64,000 nucleotides of DNA from Oscillospiraceae bacterium (lineage in GTDB: Bacteria; Bacillota; Clostridia; Oscillospirales; Oscillospiraceae), in NCBI GenBank assembly GCA_016293865.1, contig JAEDDG010000002.1, positions 62,001-126,000 of the forward strand, written 5' to 3'. The position numbers and the translations under genes were made by a program. Shown one piece after another: positions 24,887 to 33,187 of the stretch (its first letter is position 1; every line of letters starts with the position of its first letter). The notes under the pieces are model-generated. The model ran no database searches. It was not told the DNA's origin and worked only from the letters and a program-made list of their open reading frames with translations.

Positions 24887-26050
24887 TCAGCAAACCGGCT
24901 TTCCGTGGAATACAGTCTCAACCAGGTTGAATTCGGGATCCATAACGACCAGATCCGCGTATTTTCCGGGTACGACAGAGCCGGTCAGATGATCAATATG
25001 AACCGCCTTTGCCGGCGTTGTGGCCGCCATCAGGAACATATCCGTCACAGATGCGCCGGTATGCTTCATAAAGTTGCGGAACGCCTGATCCATGGTCAGA
25101 ATGGAGCCGGACAGCTCACCTTTTTCATTGTAATTCAGATCCTGCGCGCTGCGGATATGCGGCTGCGCATAGTCCGCAGGGTCATAATCGCAGGGGCAGC
25201 AGTCGGTGACAATGGCCACACGGTGCGGTCCGGCAAGCATATAGGTCAGCTTCATATTCGCCGGTTTGACGTGGATGCCTTTGCTGTCCGGAATGATCTC
25301 ATACGTCAGCTCCGGGCAGATCAGACAGCCGTCCGCAGCCGTGTCCTGGATAATGCCCGTTTCGTCAATGGACTCTGTCCCGCGCCAGCAGCCCATGGCA
25401 TCAAACAGATGGGTGGCAATGGTCGCGCCCTTGTCCACCGCTGCGCGGATCTGCGCAGGCGACGCCTCAGTGTGGCCGACAGCCGTTACGATGTTATGAT
25501 CTCTCAGAAAATCGCCGAAACGGCCGTCACTGTCCATTTCAGGCGCGTACATCCACTGAAGCACATGGCCGCGGCACGCTTCATAAAGCTGCGTGTACTC
25601 GTCCTCATCCGGACCGCAGCGGTCGTTTTTCTCTGTGTTTGCACCTTCGTGCGGGTTGATGTACGGCCCTTCAAAACCCACGCCGTAAATGCTGGGCGCA
25701 ATGCCGGCATCAATGACCGCCTGAATTCTTCGCGCAGCCTGAATCAGCGCATCCTTCGGCATATCGTAGCCCAGATACGCATTGATTGCCGTTGTGCCGT
25801 GCTTCAGGTGATATTCAGCCACTGCCTTCGGGTCTTCGGAAAACCACTGATTGCCGCGGCCGTTGGCATGCACATGGATATCCACAAATCCGGGGCCGAC
25901 CCAATTCCCGCCCGCATCCTTCACTTCTGTGCCGGCCGGAAGATTGATGTCCTGTCCTACGGCCGTTATTTTTTCTCCGTCGATCAGAATCGTACAATTC
26001 TCAATAACACCGGCAGGCAATACGGCTTTTGCATTGATTATCGCTTTCAT
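24887..26050 (-). CDS. nagA: N-acetylglucosamine-6-phosphate deacetylase, copy 2
   Basis: A 387-aa paralogue of the next gene with the same catalytic motifs: DIHVHANG, GFEGPYINPHEGA, AVGHTEASPAQ and AIVTDC. The start is the Met of MKAIINAKAVL, with GGAG nine bases upstream; the in-frame ATG 15 bases earlier lies on top of the ribosome site. It comes first in a two-gene operon with 25 bases between the genes. N-terminal and C-terminal thirds differ clearly from copy 1, for example DCCPCDYDP against DCTTINYDP, so the two copies may prefer different N-acyl amino sugars. That preference is inference. Confidence 0.93.
   Translation of the reverse strand: MKAIINAKAVLPAGVIENCTILIDGEKITAVGQDINLPAGTEVKDAGGNWVGPGFVDIHVHANGRGNQWFSEDPKAVAEYHLKHGTTAINAYLGYDMPKDALIQAARRIQAVIDAGIAPSIYGVGFEGPYINPHEGANTEKNDRCGPDEDEYTQLYEACRGHVLQWMYAPEMDSDGRFGDFLRDHNIVTAVGHTEASPAQIRAAVDKGATIATHLFDAMGCWRGTESIDETGIIQDTAADGCLICPELTYEIIPDSKGIHVKPANMKLTYMLAGPHRVAIVTDCCPCDYDPADYAQPHIRSAQDLNYNEKGELSGSILTMDQAFRNFMKHTGASVTDMFLMAATTPAKAVHIDHLTGSVVPGKYADLVVMDPEFNLVETVFHGKPVC
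25283..25489. repeat. 207-bp tract identical to 24094-24300 (within nagA copy 2)
   Basis: Second member of the identical block shared by the tandem nagA genes. Both copies are in the same orientation, so recombination between them could delete one gene equivalent (1189 bp). Confidence 0.85.
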
Positions 26051-26110
26051 TCTGTCACACTCCAAAAAAATGATTTCCGGCCATTATCGTAGCATGACCG
26101 AAAGTCGTCG

Positions 26111-27061
26111 TCAATGCCCGAAAAAAGTTTTTTCCTGCCGGCGGGCGACAAAATCTGTCCCCTGCCTGACGCCGTCCAGTCGGAAGCGCCTGTGAATCTC
26201 ATTGAGCACACGCTTTTTGTCTGCGCTCCACAGCGGCGCAATGAGCGCTGATTTTGCGCCGTCGCCGGTCAGCCGGTGTACTGTCATTTCCGGCGGAATT
26301 CTGCGAATACACGCTTCCAGAAGATCAATATACGCATCAAGCTCCAGTGTCTGAAACCGTCCGGCAAGGTAATCCGCAGCCAGATCTGTGCCTCTGAGCA
26401 CATGAAGAAGGTGGAATTTGATCCCGTCCGCACCGCTGTCCGCAATATAATCCGCCGTCTGCAGCATCATTTCCGGTGTTTCTCCCGGCAGACCGATGAT
26501 CATATGCAGCACAACATGAATTCCGGCGCCGCGCAGCACCGGGACGGCTGCATTGAACGCCGACAGCGGACAGCGGCGGCGGATGTATTCGGCTGTACGG
26601 TTATGGACAGTCTGCAGCCCAAGCTCCACCCAAACCGGCTTGCGCGAAGCCATTTCCGCCAGCAGATCCAGCTTTTCCGGTTCCAGACAGTCCGGCCGCG
26701 TGGCAACAGACAGCGCATATACGTCTTCACAGTCAAGCACAGCGTCAAACAGGGTCCTCAGTTTTTCCACAGGGGCATACGTGTTGGTGAAGTTCTGAAA
26801 ATAAGCCATATAACCGCAGCTGTTTGCCTTGCGCCGAACCAGCGCCTTTGCCCTTTCAATCTGTTCGGAAACGCTGCCCTGTGGTCCGGCAGAAAATTCG
26901 CCCGAGCCGCTTCCCGAGCAGAAAATACAGCCGCCGGTGCCCAGCGTCCCGTCGCGATTGGGACAGGTCATGCCGCCGTCCAGCGACAGCCTGTAAATCT
27001 TTTTGCCGAACCGCGCTTTCATATCATCGTCAAAAGAGCGGAATCCGTACTCTGCCGGCAT
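26111..27061 (-). CDS. Radical SAM protein, YhcC/TIGR01212 family
   Basis: A 316-aa radical SAM protein. Cys33, Cys45 and Cys48 (CPNRDG, then GGCIFC) form the iron-sulfur site with the long first spacing typical of the YhcC/TIGR01212 group. FTNTYAPVEKLR, VELGLQTVH, HMIIGLPGET and KFHLLHVLRGTDLA are further family segments. The reaction of this widespread group is not established to my knowledge. The start is chosen at MPAEYGF, preceded by AGAGG; a much longer upstream frame runs through the divergent promoter region and is rejected. Confidence 0.87.
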   Translation of the reverse strand: MPAEYGFRSFDDDMKARFGKKIYRLSLDGGMTCPNRDGTLGTGGCIFCSGSGSGEFSAGPQGSVSEQIERAKALVRRKANSCGYMAYFQNFTNTYAPVEKLRTLFDAVLDCEDVYALSVATRPDCLEPEKLDLLAEMASRKPVWVELGLQTVHNRTAEYIRRRCPLSAFNAAVPVLRGAGIHVVLHMIIGLPGETPEMMLQTADYIADSGADGIKFHLLHVLRGTDLAADYLAGRFQTLELDAYIDLLEACIRRIPPEMTVHRLTGDGAKSALIAPLWSADKKRVLNEIHRRFRLDGVRQGTDFVARRQEKTFFGH

Positions 27062-27178
27062 CAATTTTCCTCTTTTCTTCCGGTTATGCACCGTGCTATA
27101 ATAATCGCAGGATAATCCTCTCCGACAGATTTGTAAAGACTTCTCCCGGCAGAAATTAAACGAAAGGTGTGCAGAATT

Positions 27179-27823
27179 TTGAGAGAATATACGGTCATTA
27201 AAACAGATTCGGCTGCGGCAGAAAGCGGCCGCGTTTGGGAAATCGCGCCTGCCGCACCGCTGGACGTCGCGCCCTGGGGCGCAGATTACCGCCCGGTCTC
27301 TTACGGTCAGCTTGTCTGCACCGACACTGACTTCTGGGTACATATGGTTTCAGTTGAGAAAAAAGCGAATATACGCGCCGTCGCCACGGGTATTCATCCC
27401 GAGGTGTGGCTTGACAGCGCCATGGAAATGTTCCTGATGCCCATCCCTGACGAAGACTCCCGCTACATCAATCTCGAGTTCAATACGCAGGGCGCGCTGT
27501 ATGTGGGCGTGCGCCACGGACGCGCGGACGGACATCTGCTGACGGAGACGGATATCAACATTTTCCAGATCAGAAATACAATGGAAGAAACCGGCGAAAA
27601 GGGCATGGTCCGCTGGACGGTCACCTGCCGCATTCCGTTCGCCTTCCTTGAGCAGCATTACGGAAAGCATGATTTTGCCGGGTTCAGAACCATGCGCGGC
27701 AACTTCTATAAATGCGGCGACCAGACGCCGGAACCGCATCTGCTTGTCTGGAATATGATCGACTACCCCAAACCGGATTTCCACCGTCCGGAGTTTTTCG
27801 GCACCTTCAAATCTGAGAAATAA
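27179..27823 (+). CDS. CBM9-like carbohydrate-binding domain protein, cytoplasmic
   Basis: A 214-aa protein resembling the carbohydrate-binding family 9-like domain, seen in VWEIAPAAPLDVAPWG at the N terminus and the central beta-rich part DSAMEMFLMPIPDEDSRYIN. In secreted enzymes this domain binds sugars. Here it stands alone and has no signal peptide, so its role is unknown. The TTG start has AAAGGTG nine bases upstream. It is divergent from the YhcC-like gene, with a TATAAT at 27097-27102 as its likely -10 box. A perfect 15-bp hairpin ends it. Confidence 0.6.
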   Translation: MREYTVIKTDSAAAESGRVWEIAPAAPLDVAPWGADYRPVSYGQLVCTDTDFWVHMVSVEKKANIRAVATGIHPEVWLDSAMEMFLMPIPDEDSRYINLEFNTQGALYVGVRHGRADGHLLTETDINIFQIRNTMEETGEKGMVRWTVTCRIPFAFLEQHYGKHDFAGFRTMRGNFYKCGDQTPEPHLLVWNMIDYPKPDFHRPEFFGTFKSEK

Positions 27824-27842
27824 AATGTGCTGTACAGCACAG

Positions 27843-27877
27843 GGAAAGCGGCAGGCCAAAACGGCCTGCCGCTTTCC
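27843..27877. terminator. Bidirectional terminator between the CBM9-like gene and xerD
   Basis: A perfect 15-bp stem (GGAAAGCGGCAGGCC with its complement) with loop AAAAC sits between convergent genes. Confidence 0.85.
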
Positions 27878-27915
27878 TTGTGACTCCGAAGCAAAACTGT
27901 GCGCAGTTGTGCATT

Positions 27916-28812
27916 TTATGCTCTTGGATGCGCTTTGTTATACACGTCTTTCAACTGTTTTTTGATCACTTTTGTATAGATCTGCGTCGATGAAATATCG
28001 GCATGTCCGAGCATCTCCTGCAAACTTTTCAGGTCTGCACCGTTTTCCAGAAGGTGCGCGGCAAAGGAATGGCGCAGCGTATGCGGCGTAATGTCCTTGT
28101 CAATTCCCGCCATCTGCTGATAATGCTTGATCAGCTTCCAGAATCCCTGGCGGGACATCGGCCTGCCGTTCATATTGACAAAAAGCGCCGTTTCATCCCG
28201 GTCTGCCACGAGGCTCGGTCGGATGATCGTGATATACTCTGACAGAATCCTGATTGCAGCCGGATACATGGGAATCATGCGCTCTTTATCACCGGTCCGG
28301 CAGCGGATCAGGCCTGCATCAAGCACGACATCAGACATCTGCAGACTGATCAGCTCGGTCACGCGGATTCCGGTGGCATAGAGGAGTTCCAGCATTGCCC
28401 TGTCCCTGCAGCCCTTCACATCCGTGATCACAGGCTGCTCAAGCAGCAGCTCAACCTCTTCGCCGGTCAGAACCTGCGGCAGGCTCTTTTCGGCCTTCTC
28501 AGCAGCGACGCCCTGTACAGGATTCTGACTGACGGCGCCGGCGCGCAGGAGAAAAGCAAAAAAGCAGCGCAGCGAAGCAATGGTCCGGGACAGCGTTGCA
28601 GCGGAACGACCACCGCGCTTCAGTTCAAGAATGTATCTTTCTATATCTTTCCTGACGATGCTGTCAAGAGTTCTCTCTTTTGCGGCGCACCATGCGCAAA
28701 AATGATTGACATCACGCAGATAGGATGCGACGGTATTTTCTGAGGCCTTTTTTTCATTGCGGAGAAAACGCTCAAAATCCGCTGCTGATTCAGAAAATTC
28801 CACACACACCAC
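27916..28812 (-). CDS. xerD: Tyrosine recombinase XerD
   Basis: A 298-aa Xer recombinase with normal length and layout. The N-terminal core-binding domain reads FERFLRNEKKASENTVASYL. Catalytic residues are the Arg in LLYATGIRVTELI, His and Arg in TPHTLRHSFAAHLL, and the Tyr in LGHADISSTQIYTKV. It resolves chromosome dimers with a partner Xer at dif, assisted by FtsK, whose homologue is at 45958-48708. It follows spoIIM by 21 bases; in Bacillus subtilis spoIIM and xerD (ripX) are also neighbours, which supports the assignment. Confidence 0.92.
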   Translation of the reverse strand: MVCVEFSESAADFERFLRNEKKASENTVASYLRDVNHFCAWCAAKERTLDSIVRKDIERYILELKRGGRSAATLSRTIASLRCFFAFLLRAGAVSQNPVQGVAAEKAEKSLPQVLTGEEVELLLEQPVITDVKGCRDRAMLELLYATGIRVTELISLQMSDVVLDAGLIRCRTGDKERMIPMYPAAIRILSEYITIIRPSLVADRDETALFVNMNGRPMSRQGFWKLIKHYQQMAGIDKDITPHTLRHSFAAHLLENGADLKSLQEMLGHADISSTQIYTKVIKKQLKDVYNKAHPRA

Positions 28813-28833
28813 CTGCCAATCATCGGAAAGTAT

Positions 28834-29454
28834 TCAGGCAGCTGCCAAAAGCTGTGCCGTCAGCAGCGGAGCCAGCAGCTGATCCAAAAGCGCAAACAAA
28901 GCACAAATGCCTGCGCTGCAGAATATAAAAAAGAAATACGGAGAATAGACAACGCGCCGCATGTCATGCCTGTGGGAAAAAACAGACGCAGCAAGCGCAG
29001 CAGAATAACTCAGTGAAACAGCTGCGGCAACAATGAAAAGCGGCAGCGTCAGAAATGTCCCGGGGCCTGTCAGAATAAACGGCGTCAGCAGGCCGCCGCC
29101 GTATACGCGTACGGCAAGACAGCAGGTCAGCGAATAACTCAGACCGCGCAGCGCCGAGAGAATGGGCACCGCAGCCACACCGGGAATACAGAAGGCGCAG
29201 AGGAAAAGCGGAAGAAAAAAAAGAACAAGCTCCCGGAAACAGGACAGAAAATCTGCCGTGCAGGAGCCGGTACGAAAAATGTCAGCCGCGCCGGTCAGAA
29301 GCTGGACAAATTCAGCGTCACCCTGAACGCGCATGCCGATAAAAACACCGGCGACGCAGCCGCAGAGAAACATACCTGCACAAATATAGAAGCAGGAAGC
29401 AAACGGCATCGGCAGCAATTCCTGCAAAGCAGAGACTCGCTTTTTCATATGCAA
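28834..29454 (-). CDS. spoIIM: Stage II sporulation protein M-like membrane protein
   Basis: A 206-aa protein with five or so hydrophobic helices, matching the size and layout of SpoIIM (DUF95). SpoIIM works with SpoIID and SpoIIP in the engulfment machine that thins septal peptidoglycan. Sequence conservation visible by eye is moderate (GVFIGMRVQGD, then the FFLPLFLCAFCIPGVAAVP region), so the call leans on its place directly before xerD, as in Bacillus. The initiating Met could be the first or the third codon (MHMKKR). It may be the first gene of the spoIIM-xerD pair, preceded by an AT-rich intergenic region. Confidence 0.75.
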   Translation of the reverse strand: MHMKKRVSALQELLPMPFASCFYICAGMFLCGCVAGVFIGMRVQGDAEFVQLLTGAADIFRTGSCTADFLSCFRELVLFFLPLFLCAFCIPGVAAVPILSALRGLSYSLTCCLAVRVYGGGLLTPFILTGPGTFLTLPLFIVAAAVSLSYSAALAASVFSHRHDMRRVVYSPYFFFIFCSAGICALFALLDQLLAPLLTAQLLAAA

Positions 29455-29749
29455 TCACCCGCTGTAAGCATATGCCGCCGCAAATGAAACATGCCCATGT
29501 TTCAGACAAGCGCAGAGAGCGTGTTCATAATATATTACATTTTGGATCAATAATCAACAGAACATTTAAAAAACGTAAATTTTTGTTATTATCAACAAAA
29601 ATTATGTCAACACACTTATGTAAACTACGTGGATCACGGCGTTTACAGATTGTAATATCACCCCAAAAATCCAACAGATTGCGTGATTTCAGCCCCAAAA
29701 TCCCTATATGTTGGTAATCATTATGAATTATGTAAACTCATCAAATTGA
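29455..29749. other. AT-rich intergenic region with several inverted repeats
   Basis: This stretch is far richer in A and T than its neighbours and holds no credible ORF. AATTTTTGTT (29578-29587) and AACAAAAATT (29594-29603) form a 10-bp inverted repeat. TGTAAAC (29619-29625) and GTTTACA (29641-29647) form another, and TGTAAAC occurs again at 29731-29737. It probably contains the spoIIM promoter and binding sites for a regulator. Confidence 0.45.
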
Positions 29750-30169
29750 TTACTTTTTGTATATTCTTCGCTTGCTGCGTCTGGATTGTCCGCTGCGCAT
29801 CAGCGCCGCCAGCGCGCAGACGCATCCGGCAGCGCATCCCAGCAGCGATCGCAGCGCGCCCGCTGTAAAAAGGCTTCCCGCGCACGCGGCCGCAACGGCA
29901 AGAATCGCCGCCATCACGCTTCCTGCCGCCAGCGCATATATGCCCTTTCGCTGCTCTGCCCTGCCCGCTGCAAAGATGCAGCCGCAAAACACACCGATGC
30001 CGACGGCGGCCGCCGACACCGCGCCCGCGCTCTCTTCTCCGATGCGTTCCAGGCTGATGCACGCAGCGCCTGCGGCACAGACGAGCGACGCCGTCAGCGC
30101 CGCCAGCAGAATGGACAGGATGATCACACGCGGTCTCATCCCCGACTGCCATTTGTTTTCTTTTTTCAA
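29750..30169 (-). CDS. TIGR04086-family membrane protein
   Basis: A 139-aa hydrophobic protein with four membrane segments and basic ends (MKKENKWQSG and RRSKRRIYKK). Small proteins of this kind (TIGR04086, YrzE-like) are often encoded beside yajC in Firmicutes, as here. The start codon is TTG, with GGGAGGT eight bases before it. That ribosome site lies inside a perfect 11-bp inverted repeat with sequence just after the yajC stop, so translation or transcription may be gated. Function is unknown. Confidence 0.75.
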   Translation of the reverse strand: MKKENKWQSGMRPRVIILSILLAALTASLVCAAGAACISLERIGEESAGAVSAAAVGIGVFCGCIFAAGRAEQRKGIYALAAGSVMAAILAVAAACAGSLFTAGALRSLLGCAAGCVCALAALMRSGQSRRSKRRIYKK

Positions 30170-30174
30170 AACAA

Positions 30175-30223
30175 TACCTCCCGGAAAATAAAGTCTTCAT
30201 TAGACAGTATTCTCCGGGAGGTA
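30175..30223 (-). promoter_or_regulatory. Hairpin covering the Shine-Dalgarno after yajC
   Basis: Read on the minus strand, TACCTCCCGGA (30223-30213) can pair with TCCGGGAGGTA (30185-30175), which contains the GGGAGGT ribosome site of the next gene. The stem is 11 bp, perfect, with a 27-base loop. It could hide the ribosome site or, with the following TTGTTTT, act as a weak terminator. Confidence 0.6.
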
Positions 30224-30243
30224 CAGTATGCTATTTTGTGAAG

Positions 30244-30528
30244 TTATTTTTTGGTATCCTCTTCATTCGGCGTCTTGCCGATGGTGGAAATTGCCCATTT
30301 GGTAACCTGCAGCCGGACCCTGTCCTCGCCGGTTTCAAAGGTCACATAATCGCTGTTGATGGCGACAATTTTACCGACAATGCCGCCGATGGTCGTGATG
30401 TCATCGCCGACTGTCAGGGAATTGCGCATTTCCTCCGCTTTTTTCTTTTTCTTCTGCTCCGGTCTGATCAGCAGAAAATAGAAAACCGCAATAATTACAA
30501 CAAAATAAATGACAGTAGTCCAACCCAT
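30244..30528 (-). CDS. yajC: Preprotein translocase accessory subunit YajC
   Basis: A 94-aa protein with one N-terminal membrane helix (VIYFVVIIAVFYFLLIRP), then a Lys-rich segment and the soluble domain with the typical LTVGDDITTIGGIVGKIV and IVAINSDYVTFET. YajC joins SecDF in the Sec translocon holo-complex. The start is Met of MGWTTV, with GGAGG ten bases before it; the longer frame overlaps this site. It follows tgt by 97 bases, the conserved bacterial order tgt-yajC. Confidence 0.94.
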   Translation of the reverse strand: MGWTTVIYFVVIIAVFYFLLIRPEQKKKKKAEEMRNSLTVGDDITTIGGIVGKIVAINSDYVTFETGEDRVRLQVTKWAISTIGKTPNEEDTKK

Positions 30529-30625
30529 TGATTCTTGCCTCCACAAAAAATTTATCACTATGTTGTCACATTATACTATGCAGGTTTAGATATTGCAAGC
30601 GCAGGAATAACATTTAATGAAAAGT

Positions 30626-31756
30626 TCATATCCTACGGCCGAGCAGATCAACATATTTTTTTCTGAATGCCTCAAACGTTCCGGCTGCAAGGCTCTCACG
30701 GATTCTGGCAGCGAGCGTATTGTAAAAATACAGGTTGTGGAGCACTGCCAGGCGCATGCCGAGCATTTCCCCGCTGCGCAGCATATGGCGCACATAAGAC
30801 CTGGAATACCGCCTGCAGGCCGGGCAGCTGCATTCCGGATCAATCGGCTCCGGATCACACTTGTATTTTTCGTTGTTGATGTTGATGATCCCCGACCAGG
30901 TAAACAGGTGTCCGTGCCGGCCGTTGCGCGAAGGCATCACGCAGTCAAAGAAATCCACGCCGCGCGCAACGCTTTCTATGATGTTCAGCGGCGTGCCCAC
31001 GCCCATCAGGTACCGGGGTTTATTCTCCGGCATGTAAGCCTCCACAGCCGAAATGGTGTCATACATTTCACCGGTGCTCTCCCCTACCGCAAGCCCGCCG
31101 ATTGCGTATCCGGCCAGATCCAGCTCGGCAATTTTTTTCATATGCTCAATGCGCAGATCATGGTATACCGCGCCCTGGTTGATGCCGAAAAGCACCTGTG
31201 TGGGATTCACGCTTTCGCCGCACGCCTTCAGCCTGTCAAGCTCACCCCGGCAGCGCACCAGCCACCTGTATGTGCGGTCGCAGGAATCCTTGACGTACGC
31301 ATAGGGCGACGGGATTTTGATGCATTCGTCAAATGCCATGGCAATGTCCGAGCCGAGGTTTGACTGGATCCGCATGCTCTCCTCCGGCCCCATAAAAATC
31401 CGGCGCCCGTCAATGTGCGAGTTGAAAGCAACGCCTTCTTCCGTGATCTTCCGCAGGCTGGCCAGTGAGAAAATCTGGAAACCGCCGCTGTCCGTGAGAA
31501 TCGGCCGCTCCCAGGTCATAAATCTGTGCAGGCCGCCCATCTGCCGCACCACGTCGTCTCCGGGCCGCAGATGCAGGTGGTAGGTGTTTGACAGCTCCAC
31601 CTGACAGCCGACTTCCTCCAGATCCCCGGCGCTGACACCGCCTTTGATGGCGCCCTGGGTACCGACATTCATAAATACAGGCGTCTGAATCTCGCCATGT
31701 CCGGTTGTGAAGCGCCCAAGCCGGGCGCTGCCTTCTTTTTTTATCAGTTCAAACAT
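30626..31756 (-). CDS. tgt: tRNA-guanine transglycosylase
   Basis: A 376-aa Tgt, which exchanges guanine 34 for a queuosine precursor base in tRNAs for Asp, Asn, His and Tyr. The nucleophilic and base-binding regions are seen: LTDSGGFQIFSL with the Asp-Ser-Gly, GFNIQGA-like LFGINQGAVYHDLR, and VDFFDCVMPSRNGRHG with the catalytic Asp. Zinc ligands are in CDPEPIDPECSCPACRRYSR together with a later His. The start at MFELIKK follows GGAAAAGGAA. queA, encoding the next enzyme, is at 55874-56896. No preQ1 synthesis genes are in the window. Confidence 0.96.
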   Translation of the reverse strand: MFELIKKEGSARLGRFTTGHGEIQTPVFMNVGTQGAIKGGVSAGDLEEVGCQVELSNTYHLHLRPGDDVVRQMGGLHRFMTWERPILTDSGGFQIFSLASLRKITEEGVAFNSHIDGRRIFMGPEESMRIQSNLGSDIAMAFDECIKIPSPYAYVKDSCDRTYRWLVRCRGELDRLKACGESVNPTQVLFGINQGAVYHDLRIEHMKKIAELDLAGYAIGGLAVGESTGEMYDTISAVEAYMPENKPRYLMGVGTPLNIIESVARGVDFFDCVMPSRNGRHGHLFTWSGIININNEKYKCDPEPIDPECSCPACRRYSRSYVRHMLRSGEMLGMRLAVLHNLYFYNTLAARIRESLAAGTFEAFRKKYVDLLGRRI

Positions 31757-31794
31757 GCAATTCCGTTCCTTTTCCTGCGATTGGGCGCGCGTCT

Positions 31795-33009
31795 TCAAGT
31801 GCTCTGCTGCGCCGCACGCCGCCAGGAGTCCTTATAGTATAACAGACTGCTGAAAACCTGGCAAGCCGCAGCGAAAACCAGAAAAACCGGAATGGGAATA
31901 TTCTCCGCGAGATAACCGCCGACACCGGAGGCAAGCGCAGCGCCGGCCGTAGTCAGGATCATGCGCCAGGCGTTGTATGCGCCGGACATCTCAAACGGGA
32001 CGACCTCATACAAAAGCGCCGGCACAGCCGTATCCACGATAATCTTTCCCACATACGCCAGGAAATAGCACACAAGAAACAGCGGAACCGCTCCCATCGG
32101 CATCAAAAACATGAATATATGCATCAGTCCGCCGACCAGGCACAGTGTTTTATTGGACACCCATCTGGACATGGCGGCATAGATTGCACCGCCTGCCAGC
32201 GTCGCGATCGACGCGGCAGTCACAAGATACGACACCTGCGTACCAGTAAAATGCTTCAGCAGCGCATAAACTGCAGAAATGTTCAGAAAGCCCGTGGCCA
32301 GGCCCCTGGCAAAATTTGATACAATCAGCTTTGAAAACACAGGCAGGCGTGCAAGCTCCTTCAGCGTGTACCGTTTCGGCGCCTGCGCCGGTGCAGACGG
32401 CTGTGCGCAGCTTTTGACCTTCAGTTCCCTGCTCATCAGGGCAGCGCCCAATCCAAACAGCACACAGACCAGAAACGCGCCGAAGAAGACGTATTTTTCT
32501 TCAAAGGCTGCAAAAACAAGGTTGATCACAAAGCTCACTGCCACGGAAAAAATGCCGCCAATCACCATTTCCAGTGACATAATCAGTCCGTAATGGCGCA
32601 CATCGAAAATCTGATAGGGCAGTTTATAGCCATAGATGGCGTAAATGGACAGAAAAATCATCTGCAGCACGCTCAGAACCAGAACAACCACAAATGCCGC
32701 GCCGGCGCTGATGCCGGAAATCAGGCACAGCGGCAGATACCCGAGAAACAGAAAAGCATACGGCAGCATGCAGAGCATCGTTTTCGTCTTGATGTCCCGG
32801 GACTTATCGGCGATCCCAGCGTACAGCATCGTGGTAATCACATTGACGATATTAATGAGCGACGAATGCAGGCCAATGGTACCGGATGAAACGCCCAGAT
32901 ACGCCAGAAAGGTCTGAATCATTGTGCCGACAGCAAACATGTACGAGGCGGTATACAGACAGCTTCTGATCATGTACTTGATGAAATTGGATCTGTATTC
33001 TCTGTTCAT
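31795..33009 (-). CDS. Major facilitator superfamily transporter
   Basis: A 404-aa polytopic transporter with about twelve membrane helices and an MFS-like cytoplasmic loop in the middle (SRELKVKSCAQPSAPAQAPKRY). Sequence between helices 2 and 3 (AGIADKSRDIKTKTM) corresponds to the A-motif region but is not canonical. The substrate is unknown; the opposite-strand AraC regulator suggests a sugar or other small solute. The start is the second of two close ATGs because AGGAGG is six bases before it. It ends about 40 bases before the tgt start. Confidence 0.85.
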   Translation of the reverse strand: MNREYRSNFIKYMIRSCLYTASYMFAVGTMIQTFLAYLGVSSGTIGLHSSLINIVNVITTMLYAGIADKSRDIKTKTMLCMLPYAFLFLGYLPLCLISGISAGAAFVVVLVLSVLQMIFLSIYAIYGYKLPYQIFDVRHYGLIMSLEMVIGGIFSVAVSFVINLVFAAFEEKYVFFGAFLVCVLFGLGAALMSRELKVKSCAQPSAPAQAPKRYTLKELARLPVFSKLIVSNFARGLATGFLNISAVYALLKHFTGTQVSYLVTAASIATLAGGAIYAAMSRWVSNKTLCLVGGLMHIFMFLMPMGAVPLFLVCYFLAYVGKIIVDTAVPALLYEVVPFEMSGAYNAWRMILTTAGAALASGVGGYLAENIPIPVFLVFAAACQVFSSLLYYKDSWRRAAQQST

Positions 33010-33187
33010 TTCCATCCTCCTAACCAGTTTACTGAGCCGCACTTCCGGCCGGACTTCACAGATTATAGCACCGCGCACAGCAGAAAGAAATAACTAAACA
33101 CAATTTGTCGCTCTGCAAAATGTTCAGTTTCGTATATATCTGTCTTTTTGAGTGCGGCTGTGCTATAATGCTTCCGAGGTGATCACA

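Noticed and set aside
24791..26092. Long plus-strand frame across the second nagA
   Set aside because: Antisense of a conserved enzyme. Repetition of the frame across both nagA copies comes only from their similarity.
23672..26092. Direct repeats as ends of a mobile element around nagA
   Set aside because: The repeated sequence is within coding regions in matching positions, with no terminal inverted repeats or transposase; tandem duplication explains it.
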